NCBI RefSeq assembly: GCF_031191545.1
Contig: NZ_CP133472.1
Location: forward strand, 372,001-436,000
Source of the DNA: Schaalia odontolytica
Lineage (GTDB): Bacteria > Actinomycetota > Actinomycetes > Actinomycetales > Actinomycetaceae
Direction of reading: 5' to 3'
DNA length: 64,000 nt
In this document: positions 34,637 to 43,852 of the stretch, one piece after another
How positions within the stretch are numbered: position 1 is the stretch's first letter
Layout of the letters: every line of letters begins with the position of its first letter
The notes under the pieces: generated by a model
The model's database searches: none
What the model saw: the letters and a program-made list of their open reading frames with translations, nothing else
Told to the model about the DNA's origin: nothing
Translations under genes and position numbers: made by a program

Positions 34637-37600
34637 GTGCCCACTCCCACCGCTTCCCAGCCCGATCCTCAGTGGTACATCGCGAAGATGCGAGACCTCT
34701 ACGAGCGCGATCCCCAGCTCCTGGACCCCTCCTGGCGCGCCTATTTCTCCACCGAGTCCGCTCCCCCGCAACTGCGCACCAAGCGCCCCGACATCCCCGA
34801 TGCTGCGCCCGAAGCATCCCCGGCCTCGCCGATCGGCACGCCGGCCCCCGTCGACCCCGTCGCCCCCGTGTCGGTCACCCCGCCCACCCTCGACATTGAA
34901 GACGACGCACCCGTGGCCGCACCGCAGCAGCCCCACGTCATCTCCGTGACGCGTTCCGACCTGCCGCCCGCGCCTCCCGCCGCGGTCGCCGAGGCCACCA
35001 GCCCCTACACGCGTCAGCAGCACGGCCGCGCGGCCTTCACGCTCTTCCACGGCGCTCCCGCACACGACGAGCTCCACATCCTCAAGTCCGCCGCGCGCGC
35101 CACGGCCAAGCACATGGAGGCCTCGCTCTCCATCCCCACCGCGACCTCCCAGCGCCAGATCCCCGCCAAGCTCCTCATCGAAAACCGAGCCCTCATCAAC
35201 GCGCACCTGGCGCGCACCGTCGGCGGCAAGGTCTCCTTCACGCATCTCATCGGCTACGCCCTGGTGGAGGCGCTGTGCGAGATGCCCAACCTCAACGTGC
35301 GCTACACGCTTGAGGGAGGCAAGCCCGCCGTCGAACAGCTCGCCCACATCGGCTTCGGCCTGGCCATTGACGTGGCCGACGCGCAGGGCAACCACTCCCT
35401 GAAGGTCCCCGTCATCCACGACGCCGACACTCTGACCTTCGCCGAGTTCGTCAACGCCTACCAGGACCTGGTGGCGCGCGCCCGCACGGCGACGCTGACG
35501 ACCGCCGACTTCCAGGGTGCCTCCGTGACCCTGACGAACCCGGGCACGCTGGGCACCACCACCTCCGTGCCGCGCCTCATGGTCGGCCAGGGCCTCATCA
35601 TCGGCGTGGGCGCCACCGACTACCCGGCGGAGTTCCGCGGCGTCTCCCCCAAACGCCTGGCTTCCCTGGGCATCGGCAAGACGATGTACTTCTCCTCCAC
35701 CTACGACCACCGCATCATCCAGGGTGCGGCGTCGGGGCGCCTCCTCGGCCTCGTCGACGCGAAGCTCTCGGGTCGCGACGGCTTCTACGAGCGCGTCTTC
35801 ACATCGATGCACGTTCCCGCGCGCCCCTACTCGTGGGAAGCCGACTACGAGTACGACCCGAACCGCGAAAAGGGCAAGCCCGCCCGCATCGCCGAGATCA
35901 TCCACGCCTACCGTTCGCGCGGCCACCTCGCCGCCGACACGGACCCGCTGGCCTACCGCGTGCGTCGCCACCCCGACCTGGACATCTCCTCCTACGGCCT
36001 GAGCGTGTGGGACCTCGACCGTCCCTTCCCCACAGGCGGTTTCGGCGGCTCGGACCAGATGCTGCTGCGCGACATCCTCACACGCCTGCACGACACGTAC
36101 ACGCGCACGGTCGGCATCGAATACATGCACATCCAAGACCCCGAGCAGCGCGCGTGGGTTCAACAGCGCATCGAGCGCCCCTACGAGGCCCCCTCCCCCG
36201 AGGCCCAGCGCCACATCCTGGGCACCCTCATCCGCGCCGAGGCCTTCGAAGAGTTCCTGCAGACGAAGTTCATGGGCCAGAAGCGCTTCTCGCTCGAGGG
36301 CGGCGAATCCCTGATCCCGCTGCTCGACCACATCCTGGCCGACTCAGCGCGCACCGGCATCCACGAGGTCGCCATCGGCATGGCGCACCGCGGCCGCCTC
36401 AACGTGCTGGCCAACATCGCGGGCAAGTCCTACGCGCAGATCTTCGACGAGTTCGAGGGCAACTACATCCCCAACTCGGTCCAGGGATCCGGCGACGTCA
36501 AGTACCACCTGGGCACCTGGGGCGTGTACTCCCTCGACGACGGCCTGGCCACCAAGGTCTACATGGCCGCCAACCCCTCGCACCTGGAGGCCGCCGACGG
36601 CGTCCTGGAGGGCATCGTGCGCGCCAAGCAGGAGCACCTGGGCGACCCGGACCTGCCGATCATCCCGATCCTCATCCACGGCGACGCGGCCTTTATCGGC
36701 CAGGGAGTCGTCCAGGAGACCTTCAACCTCTCCCAGCTCGAGGGATACAAGACCGGCGGCACGATCCACATCATCGTCAACAACCAGATCGGCTTCACGA
36801 CGGGCCCGACGCAGGGCCGTTCCACCGGCTACGCGACCGACCTCGCCAAGGGCATGCAGGTCCCGATCCTGCACGTGAACGCCGACGATCCCGAGGCCGT
36901 CATCCGCTGCGCACACCTGGCGTTTGAGTACCGCAACGCCTTCCACAAGGACGTCATCATCGACATGGTGTGTTACCGCCGTCGCGGTCACAACGAGGGC
37001 GACGACCCGTCGATGACCCAGCCCGTCATGTACTCCCTCATCGACCGCATCCCCTCTACTCGAGCCGTGTACATCCGCGGCCTCGTGGGTCGCGGCCAGC
37101 TCACCGAGGACGAGGCCCGCCAGTCGATCGCCCAGTACGAGGCGGAACTCGGACGCATCCTCGAGGAGACCCGCGCGGGCGGCGCTTCGTCGGTGTCCGA
37201 AATCAACCCGGGCAGCCGCACGCACGACCCTGCCCTCACCGCCGGAGTGGGCGAGGCCGGGGAGTCCCGCGATGAGGAATGGACCATGCCGGAGTCCCAG
37301 ATGCCCGGCATCGGCATGATGATCGGCTGGACGTCCGCGGCCCCCGCCAAGGCGCTGCGCCGCATCGGCCGCGCTCACACGCGCTTCCCGGAGGGCTTCG
37401 AGCCTCACCCCAAGCTGCGCCAGCTGTGCGAGCGCCGCCTGGAGATGGCGCTCGGAAACAAGCCAATCGACTGGGGCTTCGCGGAGCTCCTCGCCTTCGG
37501 CACGCTCCTCATGGAGGGCACCGGCGTGCGCCTGTCCGGCGAGGACGTGGGTCGCGCGACCTTCGTCCAGCGTCACGCGATCCTGCACGACGCGAACGAC

Positions 37601-38485
37601 GGGCGCGAGTTCACGCCGCTGCGTTTCCTCACCGAGAGTCAGGCGCGCTTCGACGTGTGGAACTCCCCGCTGAGCGAGTACGGCGTCCTGGCCTTCGACT
37701 ACGGCTACTCGCTGGAGAGCCCCGAGACACTCACGATCTGGGAGGCCCAGTTCGGAGACTTCGCCAACGGCGCACAGACGGTCATCGACGAGTTCGTCTG
37801 CTCGGCCGAGCAGAAGTGGGGCCAGCGCTGCTCTCTCGTCATGCTCCTCCCCCACGGCTACGAGGGTCAGGGACCCGACCACTCGAGCGCGCGCATCGAG
37901 CGTTACCTGCAGCTGGCCGCCCAGGACAACATGTGGATCGTCCAGCCCTCCACGCCGGCGAACTACTTCCACATGCTGCGCACGCAGGCCTACAAGCGCC
38001 CGCGTAAGCCGCTCATCGCCTTCACGCCCAAGCAGCTGCTGCGCCTGTCGGCCGCATCCTCGCACATCGACGAGTTCACCTTGGGTGCCTTCCAGCCCGT
38101 CATCGGCGATGCCTCCGTCACCAATCCGGCATCGGTGACGCGCGTGATCCTGTGCTCGGGCCGCCTGTTCTACGACCTCGTCAAGGAGCGCGAGCACCGC
38201 GGCGACTTTTCGACGGCAATCATTCGCCTGGAGCAGCTCTACCCGCTGCCCGAGGCCGAGGTGGCCGAGGCCCTGGACCAGTACCCGAACGCCTCGGTGA
38301 CGTGGGCGCAGGACGAGCCGCGCAACCAGGGTGCGTGGCCCCACCTGGCGCTCAACCTCTTCCCATCCTTGGGACGACCGGTCCGCGTGGTCTCGCGCCC
38401 CGAGTCCGCGACGACCGCCGCGGGACGTGCCTCGCTTCACAAGGAGCAAGCAGCTACCCTTATTGCGCAGGCCTTCGAAGGCTAA
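34637..38485 (+). CDS. kgd: multifunctional 2-oxoglutarate decarboxylase/dehydrogenase (E1-E2 fusion)
   Basis: 1282 residues, the fused actinobacterial form. Seen: a short N-terminal helix segment (WYIAKMRDLYERDPQLL), a Pro/Ala linker (about 45-115), an E2-type acyltransferase domain (about 125-370) ending with the catalytic STYDHRIIQGAASGRLLGL, and the thiamine-diphosphate E1 region: GMAHRGRLNVLANIAGKS, IHGDAAFIGQGVVQETFNLS, NNQIGFTTGP, CYRRRGHNEGDDPS, and MLLPHGYEGQGPDHSSAR. It decarboxylates 2-oxoglutarate in the TCA cycle and hands the succinyl group to lipoyl or CoA acceptors; in mycobacteria the partner is Lpd and the regulator is GarA, neither identified here. GTG 34637 follows GGAGGAATAC. 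Confidence 0.95.
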   Translation: MPTPTASQPDPQWYIAKMRDLYERDPQLLDPSWRAYFSTESAPPQLRTKRPDIPDAAPEASPASPIGTPAPVDPVAPVSVTPPTLDIEDDAPVAAPQQPHVISVTRSDLPPAPPAAVAEATSPYTRQQHGRAAFTLFHGAPAHDELHILKSAARATAKHMEASLSIPTATSQRQIPAKLLIENRALINAHLARTVGGKVSFTHLIGYALVEALCEMPNLNVRYTLEGGKPAVEQLAHIGFGLAIDVADAQGNHSLKVPVIHDADTLTFAEFVNAYQDLVARARTATLTTADFQGASVTLTNPGTLGTTTSVPRLMVGQGLIIGVGATDYPAEFRGVSPKRLASLGIGKTMYFSSTYDHRIIQGAASGRLLGLVDAKLSGRDGFYERVFTSMHVPARPYSWEADYEYDPNREKGKPARIAEIIHAYRSRGHLAADTDPLAYRVRRHPDLDISSYGLSVWDLDRPFPTGGFGGSDQMLLRDILTRLHDTYTRTVGIEYMHIQDPEQRAWVQQRIERPYEAPSPEAQRHILGTLIRAEAFEEFLQTKFMGQKRFSLEGGESLIPLLDHILADSARTGIHEVAIGMAHRGRLNVLANIAGKSYAQIFDEFEGNYIPNSVQGSGDVKYHLGTWGVYSLDDGLATKVYMAANPSHLEAADGVLEGIVRAKQEHLGDPDLPIIPILIHGDAAFIGQGVVQETFNLSQLEGYKTGGTIHIIVNNQIGFTTGPTQGRSTGYATDLAKGMQVPILHVNADDPEAVIRCAHLAFEYRNAFHKDVIIDMVCYRRRGHNEGDDPSMTQPVMYSLIDRIPSTRAVYIRGLVGRGQLTEDEARQSIAQYEAELGRILEETRAGGASSVSEINPGSRTHDPALTAGVGEAGESRDEEWTMPESQMPGIGMMIGWTSAAPAKALRRIGRAHTRFPEGFEPHPKLRQLCERRLEMALGNKPIDWGFAELLAFGTLLMEGTGVRLSGEDVGRATFVQRHAILHDANDGREFTPLRFLTESQARFDVWNSPLSEYGVLAFDYGYSLESPETLTIWEAQFGDFANGAQTVIDEFVCSAEQKWGQRCSLVMLLPHGYEGQGPDHSSARIERYLQLAAQDNMWIVQPSTPANYFHMLRTQAYKRPRKPLIAFTPKQLLRLSAASSHIDEFTLGAFQPVIGDASVTNPASVTRVILCSGRLFYDLVKEREHRGDFSTAIIRLEQLYPLPEAEVAEALDQYPNASVTWAQDEPRNQGAWPHLALNLFPSLGRPVRVVSRPESATTAAGRASLHKEQAATLIAQAFEG

Positions 38486-38491
38486 CGAGGG

Positions 38492-38516
38492 CCCGCGCTC
38501 CCACCGGGGGCGCGGG
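38492..38516 (+). terminator. hairpin between kgd and the SGNH-like gene
   Basis: Arms CCCGCGCTCCC / GGGGGCGCGGG with a short loop and no T-tract. More likely a processing or partial-termination hairpin than a strong terminator, because the next gene starts 20 bp later. Confidence 0.4.
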
Positions 38517-38536
38517 AGGCACCGGAAAGGAACACC

Positions 38537-39139
38537 ATGCGGATCTGCTTCATCGGAGACGAGCTCGTCGCGGGCGTCGGCGACCCACGAGGCCTGGGCT
38601 GGGTCGGTCGCGTCAACGCGCACTCGACATTCGATCTGCCCGCCACGTTCCTGACCCTCGCCGTTCCCTCCGAGACGACAAAGCAGATGGCCGCACGCTG
38701 GGAGGCCGAGGTCCTGCCGCGCCTGGCCGAGGGGGAGCCCCACGGCCTCGTCATCGGGGTGGGCCCGGGCGACGTCGCGGCGGGCATCTCGACGGCACGC
38801 TCGCGCCTGAACCTGGCCAATATCACCGACCGGGCGACCGCTCTGGGCATCCCCAGCTTCGTCGTGGGCCCCCCGCCGCTCGCAGGCGTGGACTCCGGGT
38901 CCCTCAAAGCGTTGTCCGCCTCGTGCTCCGAGGTGTGCGCGCGCCGAGGCATTCCCTTCGCCGACTGCTACACGCCGCTCGTCGCGCACGACCAGTGGTT
39001 CGAGGACATGGCGGCCTCCCTCGCCCGCGGCGGGGACGGCCAAACCCTGCCCGGCCAGGCCGGCTACGCCCTCATGGCGTGGATCGTCCAGCACCAGGGC
39101 TGGTACGAGTGGACGGGAGCGACACCGGCGGACGCCTGA
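38537..39139 (+). CDS. SGNH/GDSL-like protein lacking the catalytic serine
   Basis: 200 residues with the SGNH-hydrolase outline, but block I reads IGDELVAGVGD where active enzymes have GDS, and the C-terminal block V (DxxH in active enzymes) reads GDGQTLPGQAGY, with no His in the expected place. It is therefore probably not an esterase by the usual mechanism. The N-terminal GDE and the AGVGDPRGLGWVGR continuation look conserved, as if kept for binding. No signal peptide. ATG 38537 follows AAAGGA. Cotranscribed with kgd by spacing (51 bp), with a hairpin between. Confidence 0.75.
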   Translation: MRICFIGDELVAGVGDPRGLGWVGRVNAHSTFDLPATFLTLAVPSETTKQMAARWEAEVLPRLAEGEPHGLVIGVGPGDVAAGISTARSRLNLANITDRATALGIPSFVVGPPPLAGVDSGSLKALSASCSEVCARRGIPFADCYTPLVAHDQWFEDMAASLARGGDGQTLPGQAGYALMAWIVQHQGWYEWTGATPADA

Positions 39140-39418
39140 GACCGAGCGAGAGCAACGCGCCAGCAGATGTTACCGCAGCGTACTCTCTGTTGATTGCGAC
39201 GTCGGAAGGTCGCATCACTTCGACATCGCGACGCGCGCACAACACGTTCGCGATGCCAACAAGCCCCTCCTAGGCCCTCTACCAAACCAGGGTCGTCCCC
39301 CTGTCACATCGTCTATCGGCGTCGATTGGAAGCCGCACAGCCAGATCATGACGGCCAGCCGCGAGACGTGACGGGAACGCACCCCGGCATCATGAATTCC
39401 GAGCACATCAGTGAGACC
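39140..39418. other. short intergenic region
   Basis: No gene, hairpin or repeat recognised apart from likely leader sequence of the membrane module that follows. Confidence 0.4.
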
Positions 39419-40132
39419 ATGAGTAACCAGCACCCCACCTTTCCCCCGAGCGGTTCCCCGGGCGGCAGCCAGGAATCGTCACTTGTCGGGCGCGCACTAC
39501 AGGGACTCTCAACGCGCGCAAATCTGCTCGCGCTTGTCGTTATCGCCGTCTTCGGCACCATCGCCTACGCTTTCGCGTCGCTCGGCCGGTACGTGCACTT
39601 CGGATACTGGCGACTCGTATGGATTGGCGCCTATTGCGTCATCGGCCTCGTAGCAGCGATCGCGTGCGCTGTCCTTGTTGTTGTGCTGCGCGGGCGCAAG
39701 AGCAGGGCCGAGGCCGAGGGGAGAACGTCGTCGGGTACGCTCTTCGCCATTGCCTCGATTGCGGCGGGCGTTGCTGGAACTGTGATCGCCGCCATGTCGG
39801 GCGTTTACGGGATTGCAGTAGCCCGGGACTTCGTGGAGGGGCCGCACACGATGACAGTCACCTCGTGTCAGCTCGCCCAGACGGCACACTACAAGCCGTC
39901 GGACGATTACGGCACCACCATCGATTACTACGACAACCACGTCACCATGACCCTGGAGGACGGGACGACGCGAACGATAACGCTCCGGACCAGCGACTCC
40001 GACGACCTCGCCGAACGCGGCAGCGTCTCATCAACCATCTACGAGACGTGCCGGGCGCGTTCAGGCGCGACGTCCCTAACCGTCGACGTCTATAGTCACA
40101 GCTGGATCATCGTCGACGCACGGGTGGAATGA
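39419..40132 (+). CDS. membrane protein of the duplicated module, copy A gene 1
   Basis: 237 residues, unknown family. A Pro/Ser-rich N-terminus (MSNQHPTFPPSGSPGG), three hydrophobic segments (NLLALVVIAVFGTIAYAF, WIGAYCVIGLVAAIACAVLVVVL, LFAIASIAAGVAGTVIAA), then an external-looking domain of about 100 residues with two Cys (TVTSCQLAQT, YETCRARSG) and the shared ending HSWIIVDARVE. ATG 39419 was chosen because the paralogue at 40550 begins in the same context (MSNQ). The longer frame to 39194 is Arg-rich and lacks similarity. GTG of the next gene follows 7 bp after the stop. Confidence 0.7.
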   Translation: MSNQHPTFPPSGSPGGSQESSLVGRALQGLSTRANLLALVVIAVFGTIAYAFASLGRYVHFGYWRLVWIGAYCVIGLVAAIACAVLVVVLRGRKSRAEAEGRTSSGTLFAIASIAAGVAGTVIAAMSGVYGIAVARDFVEGPHTMTVTSCQLAQTAHYKPSDDYGTTIDYYDNHVTMTLEDGTTRTITLRTSDSDDLAERGSVSSTIYETCRARSGATSLTVDVYSHSWIIVDARVE

Positions 40133-40435
40133 GGGTCACGTGGCTCAGCAGGAAACCACCACGCACGACAAGCTCCTCGTCTTCGGGATAACCGGCGCAT
40201 TCATGTCCCTCACTATCGTCTTGGGATACTTCCTCTCACCGGGCTCATGGTCACCGGCCATCACCACCGCAGCGGCCTCGTATCTGGTTGTCTCCATCGT
40301 GGTCGCGGCTGGTGCCGGCATTCGAGTCCTCTACAGGGACTGGAAGACCCCTCCTCGTCACCGAGTCGGCGACTCCGCTGTCGTTTTACAGGCGGGCCTT
40401 GCCGTCCCTTCCACGACGCACGCGGCACTGCGGAT
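40091..40435 (+). repeat. 345-bp duplication, copy 1 (copy 2 at 41351-41695)
   Basis: Near-identical segments exactly 1260 bp apart. They cover the last codons of gene 1 (HSWIIVDARVE), the spacer, and the first ~98 codons of gene 2. Beyond 40435 copy 1 diverges abruptly, which truncates gene 2 of copy A. Confidence 0.9.
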
Positions 40436-40502
40436 GCACCTGAACCCCGGCCTCGACGGGTATCCGCGCACCCATAGTATTGTCGGTACACTCCTAACAT
40501 AG
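40140..40502 (+). pseudogene. truncated copy A gene 2 of the membrane module
   Basis: The first ~98 codons (GTG 40140, AQQETTTHDKLLVFGITGAF, two membrane segments, RVLYRDWKTPPRHRVGDS) match the intact gene at 41400 almost perfectly. At 40436 similarity ends and the frame continues for 22 unrelated codons to a stop at 40500-40502. The cytosolic domain of the intact copy is thus lost. It could still make a two-helix membrane peptide. Confidence 0.75.
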
Positions 40503-40549
40503 ATCTAGCCTCTGCACGAGGACACAACCCCACTGACCAGCGAGACACC

Positions 40550-41392
40550 ATGAGCAACCAGTACCCCCACGGTTATCCTCCGCAGCACCCCTTCCCGGGC
40601 CACGCCCCGACCCAGCCGGCACCCGGTCAATACATGGGCCAAGCCCCAACGCAACCCGCACCCGGCCAATACATCGGTCAAACCCCGACCCAGCCGGCAC
40701 CCGGTCAATACATGGGCGGCATGTACCCCCAGCAGCCCTTCCCGGGTCAGGGGCCCGCTGCGCCGCATGGAGGCACTAACATGGGTCGTTCGGTCATGAA
40801 CACGAACTACGCGATGGTGCTTAACGTTCTGAAGTTCCTCACGTTCAGCGGTGTCGTTGCCTATTTTGTGCTGAGCAATTTCTACGACGTGGGCGACATC
40901 AAACTCACGTGGCAAAGCATCGCGAGCGCCGTGGGCACCATCAGTATGCTCATCTGTGCGGTCATCATTGTCGTGACGGCTCTCCGCATGAACCGAGCGA
41001 AGCGCGCTGGCGACAGGACGAACATGCGTAAGCCCATCGTCTGGCTCGTGGTTCTCTCCATCCCCGTCCTCGTCGTCGGAACGATGGCGGTCATTGGTTC
41101 CGTGCAGTCGGTTGCGGACACGATCGAAGGAACAAAGACCGTCACCGTCAAGTCGTGCTCCTACAGTGAGCTCAGAATGCGCTCGCGACGGGGAGGCAGC
41201 TCTACGTCCTACAGGTTCGATCTCACCCTCACCGACGGCTCGAAGCACACAACTCGCTTGAGCAGCGCCTACGACACGGCCGGCGTCTACAACACCCTCT
41301 ACACTGCATGTGCTGACAAGAAGGGGCCCTCGTCTCTGACACTTGAGGTCTATCCCCACAGCTGGATCATCGTCGACGCACGGGTGGAATGA
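40550..41392 (+). CDS. membrane protein of the duplicated module, copy B gene 1
   Basis: 280 residues, paralogue of the 39419 protein. The N-terminal ~70 residues hold three near-perfect 13-residue repeats (PTQPAPGQYMGQA type), then three membrane segments (VLKFLTFSGVVAYFVLSNF, SAVGTISMLICAVIIVVTAL, IVWLVVLSIPVLVVGTMAVIG) and an external-looking C-terminal domain with two Cys (VKSCSYSEL, YTACADKKG) and the ending HSWIIVDARVE. Pro/Gln/Tyr-rich N-terminal tails are common on cytosolic sides of actinobacterial membrane proteins. Function unknown. Confidence 0.7.
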   Translation: MSNQYPHGYPPQHPFPGHAPTQPAPGQYMGQAPTQPAPGQYIGQTPTQPAPGQYMGGMYPQQPFPGQGPAAPHGGTNMGRSVMNTNYAMVLNVLKFLTFSGVVAYFVLSNFYDVGDIKLTWQSIASAVGTISMLICAVIIVVTALRMNRAKRAGDRTNMRKPIVWLVVLSIPVLVVGTMAVIGSVQSVADTIEGTKTVTVKSCSYSELRMRSRRGGSSTSYRFDLTLTDGSKHTTRLSSAYDTAGVYNTLYTACADKKGPSSLTLEVYPHSWIIVDARVE

Positions 41393-41399
41393 GGGTCAC

Positions 41400-42110
41400 G
41401 TGCCTCAGCAGGAAACCACCACGCACGACAAGCTCCTCGTCTTCGGGATAACCGGCGCATTCATGTCCCTCACTATCGTCTTGGGATACTTCCTCTCGCC
41501 TGGCTCATGGTCACCGGCCATCGCCACCGCAGCGGCCTCGTATCTGGTTGTCTCCAGCGTGGTCGCGGCTGGTGCCGGCATTCGAGTCCTCTACAGGGAC
41601 TGGAAGACCCCTCCTCGTCACCGAGTCGGCGACTCCTCTGTCGTTTTACAGGCGGGCCTCGCCACCCCTTCCACGACGCACGCGGACGGGCAGGCCGGCG
41701 TCCCCGAGCGCCCATCCGCTCCTAAGCCGCCAACCGACTTCGCCAGCATCGACGGGGCCATTAGCTACGCGCAGCAATCCGGTTTCTCCATCATCAACCT
41801 GTTCACCGAGCACACGCCGCTGAGCGAGTACCGCGACGCCGTGGGCGCGGAGATCATCTACCTCGTCCTCTCCCACATCGCCGAGATCGACAAGAACGCT
41901 TCTATCACCATCTCCGGATCCGCGATCGACGGGGCTCTCACGCTCACCATCAGCGCGCTCACGGCTAAATCCCACGTCCTGGCAGAGCGACGCATGGGCG
42001 AGATCCGGGCCCTCGTCGACGCCCTGAACGGTACCGTAGAGACCGACGAGGAGATCAGTACCTGGACGCTCACCGCAGACATGCCCGCCGCGGCAGGCGC
42101 ACCCGCCTAG
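41400..42110 (+). CDS. membrane protein with histidine-kinase-ATPase-like domain, copy B gene 2
   Basis: 236 residues. GTG 41400 with GAGGG four bases upstream, equivalent to the start of copy A. Two membrane segments (LLVFGITGAFMSLTIVLGYFL, AAASYLVVSSVVAAGAGIRVLY), a short cytosolic linker (RDWKTPPRHRVGD), and a ~100-residue cytosolic domain: YRDAVGAEIIYLVLSHIAEID, ASITISGSAIDGALTLTIS, MGEIRALVDALNGTVE. The order of a helix ending in an asparagine-less LSHIAEID, two strands and a GT-containing helix is like a shrunken HATPase_c of actinobacterial sensor kinases, but the N, G1 and G2 boxes are missing, so ATP binding is doubtful. Possibly a non-catalytic partner of a sensor system. Confidence 0.6.
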   Translation: MPQQETTTHDKLLVFGITGAFMSLTIVLGYFLSPGSWSPAIATAAASYLVVSSVVAAGAGIRVLYRDWKTPPRHRVGDSSVVLQAGLATPSTTHADGQAGVPERPSAPKPPTDFASIDGAISYAQQSGFSIINLFTEHTPLSEYRDAVGAEIIYLVLSHIAEIDKNASITISGSAIDGALTLTISALTAKSHVLAERRMGEIRALVDALNGTVETDEEISTWTLTADMPAAAGAPA

Positions 42111-42304
42111 CCCCAGCCTCCCCACCATGCACCCCGGCTGACGAGGGTTCCTGCGCCCAACGAAGCCACCTTCTCCACCCATCAGCCCCTACGCCCGAGG
42201 CCACGCTAGGCCCCAGCACAGCCGCGGCCACGGACCTCGCCACCGGGCCGAGAACCCTCACTGTGTCCTCCTGCAGCCACGAGGCGCGCACGCGCAGGTT
42301 GACA

Positions 42305-42409
42305 GTGGGAGACTATCGAGGCAACCCCACGTTCTTCCGCTCGAGACCTCGACCCCACTGTCGATCATGTGGGAAATCATCGAGGTGCCCCCACGTTCTT
42401 CCTCTACTT
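42305..42409. repeat. 64-bp-spaced direct repeat in the 42.1-42.7 kb gap
   Basis: GTGGGA-x-ATCGAGG, CCCACGTTCTTCC blocks at 42305-42345 and again at 42369-42409. The gap 42111-42679 otherwise holds only the decayed fragment at 42498-42587; no gene is recognised. Confidence 0.6.
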
Positions 42410-42497
42410 GACGATGCCCCTTCCCGACGGACGACTTGCCAGACAGTCTTCGCATCCGCACGTTTGGGCATGCCGGTACGATCGAGCGCCCCTGGAT

Positions 42498-42587
42498 GAG
42501 GCCTGTATCGAGAATCCTGAGACGACCCCACTGACTCTCCATGTCTACCACTGTTCCTGGACCATCGACGCAGCGCGGCTGGATTAA
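42498..42587 (+). pseudogene. decayed third copy of the module's gene 1 C-terminus
   Basis: The plus frame ending at TAA 42585-42587 reads EACIENPETTPLTLHVYHC then SWTIDAARLD. It aligns with the ends of the 39419 and 40550 proteins (ETC..., SLTVDVYSHSWIIVDARVE). No membrane segments remain upstream in frame. Only the last ~29 codons survive, so it marks an older duplication at the right edge of the cluster. Confidence 0.65.
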
Positions 42588-42679
42588 CGAGTCCTGCCCG
42601 TTCCCCAGCCACACGCATCCCCCGCGACCTGATTCTCCCCATCTGCGAGGCCGTGAAACGGGGCGTGAAACGGGTCGCC

Positions 42680-43564
42680 TCACGCCTGGGTGAGGATCCC
42701 CGAGATGAAGCGCGCGCTGTGGTCGAGGGCGGCCTCAGCCTCGGGAATAACGGGGACTGAGAGCACGTAGACGTGGAAGCCGTCCGGCTCCACGCGCAGG
42801 CGCACGTCGACGCCCACGCGAGCCGCCTTGCAGGCGAACTCGATCGCGTCGGGCCCCAGGATGTCCGCGTCGCCCTGGAAGATGCGCATCGGCGGCAGGC
42901 CCGACGGATCGCCGTACAGGGGGCTGACGCGCCAGTCGGCCGGGTCCAGGTCGCCCGCCCACGCGCGTCCCGCCCACTCCAGTCCGGGCGCGCGCAGAAT
43001 CTTGTCGCGGGGCTGTACATCGTCGATCTCGGGGTTCGTCATGGTCACGTCCACCCACGGCGCGTACAGGACAAGGCCATCCACCTGGCGCCTTCCCTCG
43101 TCGCGTCGCTGCATGGCGAGGGACAGCGCCAGACCGCCACCCGCCGAGTCGCCAAAGATGACGACGCGGCCAAACTCAGCCTGGACCTCGTCGATGATGG
43201 GCTGGACGAAGTCGAACGCGTCGGTCGCGGTGTGCTCGGGGGCAAGCGGGTAGTCCGGAATGATCACGGGCAGGCCCGTGCGGTCAATGAGGCCCTCAAC
43301 GATGCCCCACTGGCCGTCGACAAGCGGGAACAGGTAGGCGCCGCCGTGCAGGAACATGAGGGCTCCGCCCGAGCGCAGTCCCTGCTTCGGGAACACGCGC
43401 GTCACGCCTTTTTCGCACGTCGCGGTAAAGCGGGCTCGCATGCGTTGAGGCATCGGATGCTGCTGCGGGGCACCCGCCGCCATCTCACGCGCGGCTTCCT
43501 CGGTGTGCAGCGCGGGAGGCGTGAGGCCCTTTCGGGCGTGAACAAGACGCATCTGGAGGGACAT
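42680..43564 (-). CDS. alpha/beta hydrolase, hormone-sensitive-lipase family
   Basis: 294 residues with a complete HSL-family active site: oxyanion-hole LMFLHGGAY (about 75-83), nucleophile elbow GDSAGGGLALSLA (about 150), acidic residue in FQGDADILGPD and His in EPDGFHVYV. Predicted carboxylesterase or lipase acting on short acyl esters; cytosolic (no signal peptide). ATG 43564 follows AGAGG; the longer frame to 43873 is not supported. Stands alone between the membrane module and the repeat-flanked nuclease gene. Confidence 0.88.
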   Translation of the reverse strand: MSLQMRLVHARKGLTPPALHTEEAAREMAAGAPQQHPMPQRMRARFTATCEKGVTRVFPKQGLRSGGALMFLHGGAYLFPLVDGQWGIVEGLIDRTGLPVIIPDYPLAPEHTATDAFDFVQPIIDEVQAEFGRVVIFGDSAGGGLALSLAMQRRDEGRRQVDGLVLYAPWVDVTMTNPEIDDVQPRDKILRAPGLEWAGRAWAGDLDPADWRVSPLYGDPSGLPPMRIFQGDADILGPDAIEFACKAARVGVDVRLRVEPDGFHVYVLSVPVIPEAEAALDHSARFISGILTQA

Positions 43565-43605
43565 GGAGCCTCTTTCGTATCGGCAAATCAGTCTGGCCGC
43601 ACCGG

Positions 43606-43694
43606 GACGCACCCGCGCGCCAACGGGTACAAGTTGCCTGCGTAGATACCGGCGATCAGCGCGCCCGACGCACCCGCGCACCAACGGGTACAAG
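43606..43694. repeat. 28-bp direct repeat upstream of the hydrolase gene
   Basis: GACGCACCCGCGC then CCAACGGGTACAAG at 43606-43633 and 43667-43694, 61 bp apart with one mismatch, in the region just upstream of the hydrolase start. Could be paired regulator sites. Confidence 0.6.
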
Positions 43695-43852
43695 GATACC
43701 CTGCGAGGGAGTATTCCCACCTGTCTCTGTGGCTCCGCAACACCCTTTGGGCACGCGGTCGACAGTGCGCACGTCGCAGTCGAAACCTCCTTGATGCCCG
43801 CAGTAGTTCCCACATTCGCCGGACCGGGCGTCGGGGACACGAGCCATAATCC

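Noticed and set aside
36344-39094. 916-codon minus-strand frame
   Set aside because: Antisense shadow spanning kgd and the SGNH-like gene; crosses a gene boundary and has no recognisable domains.
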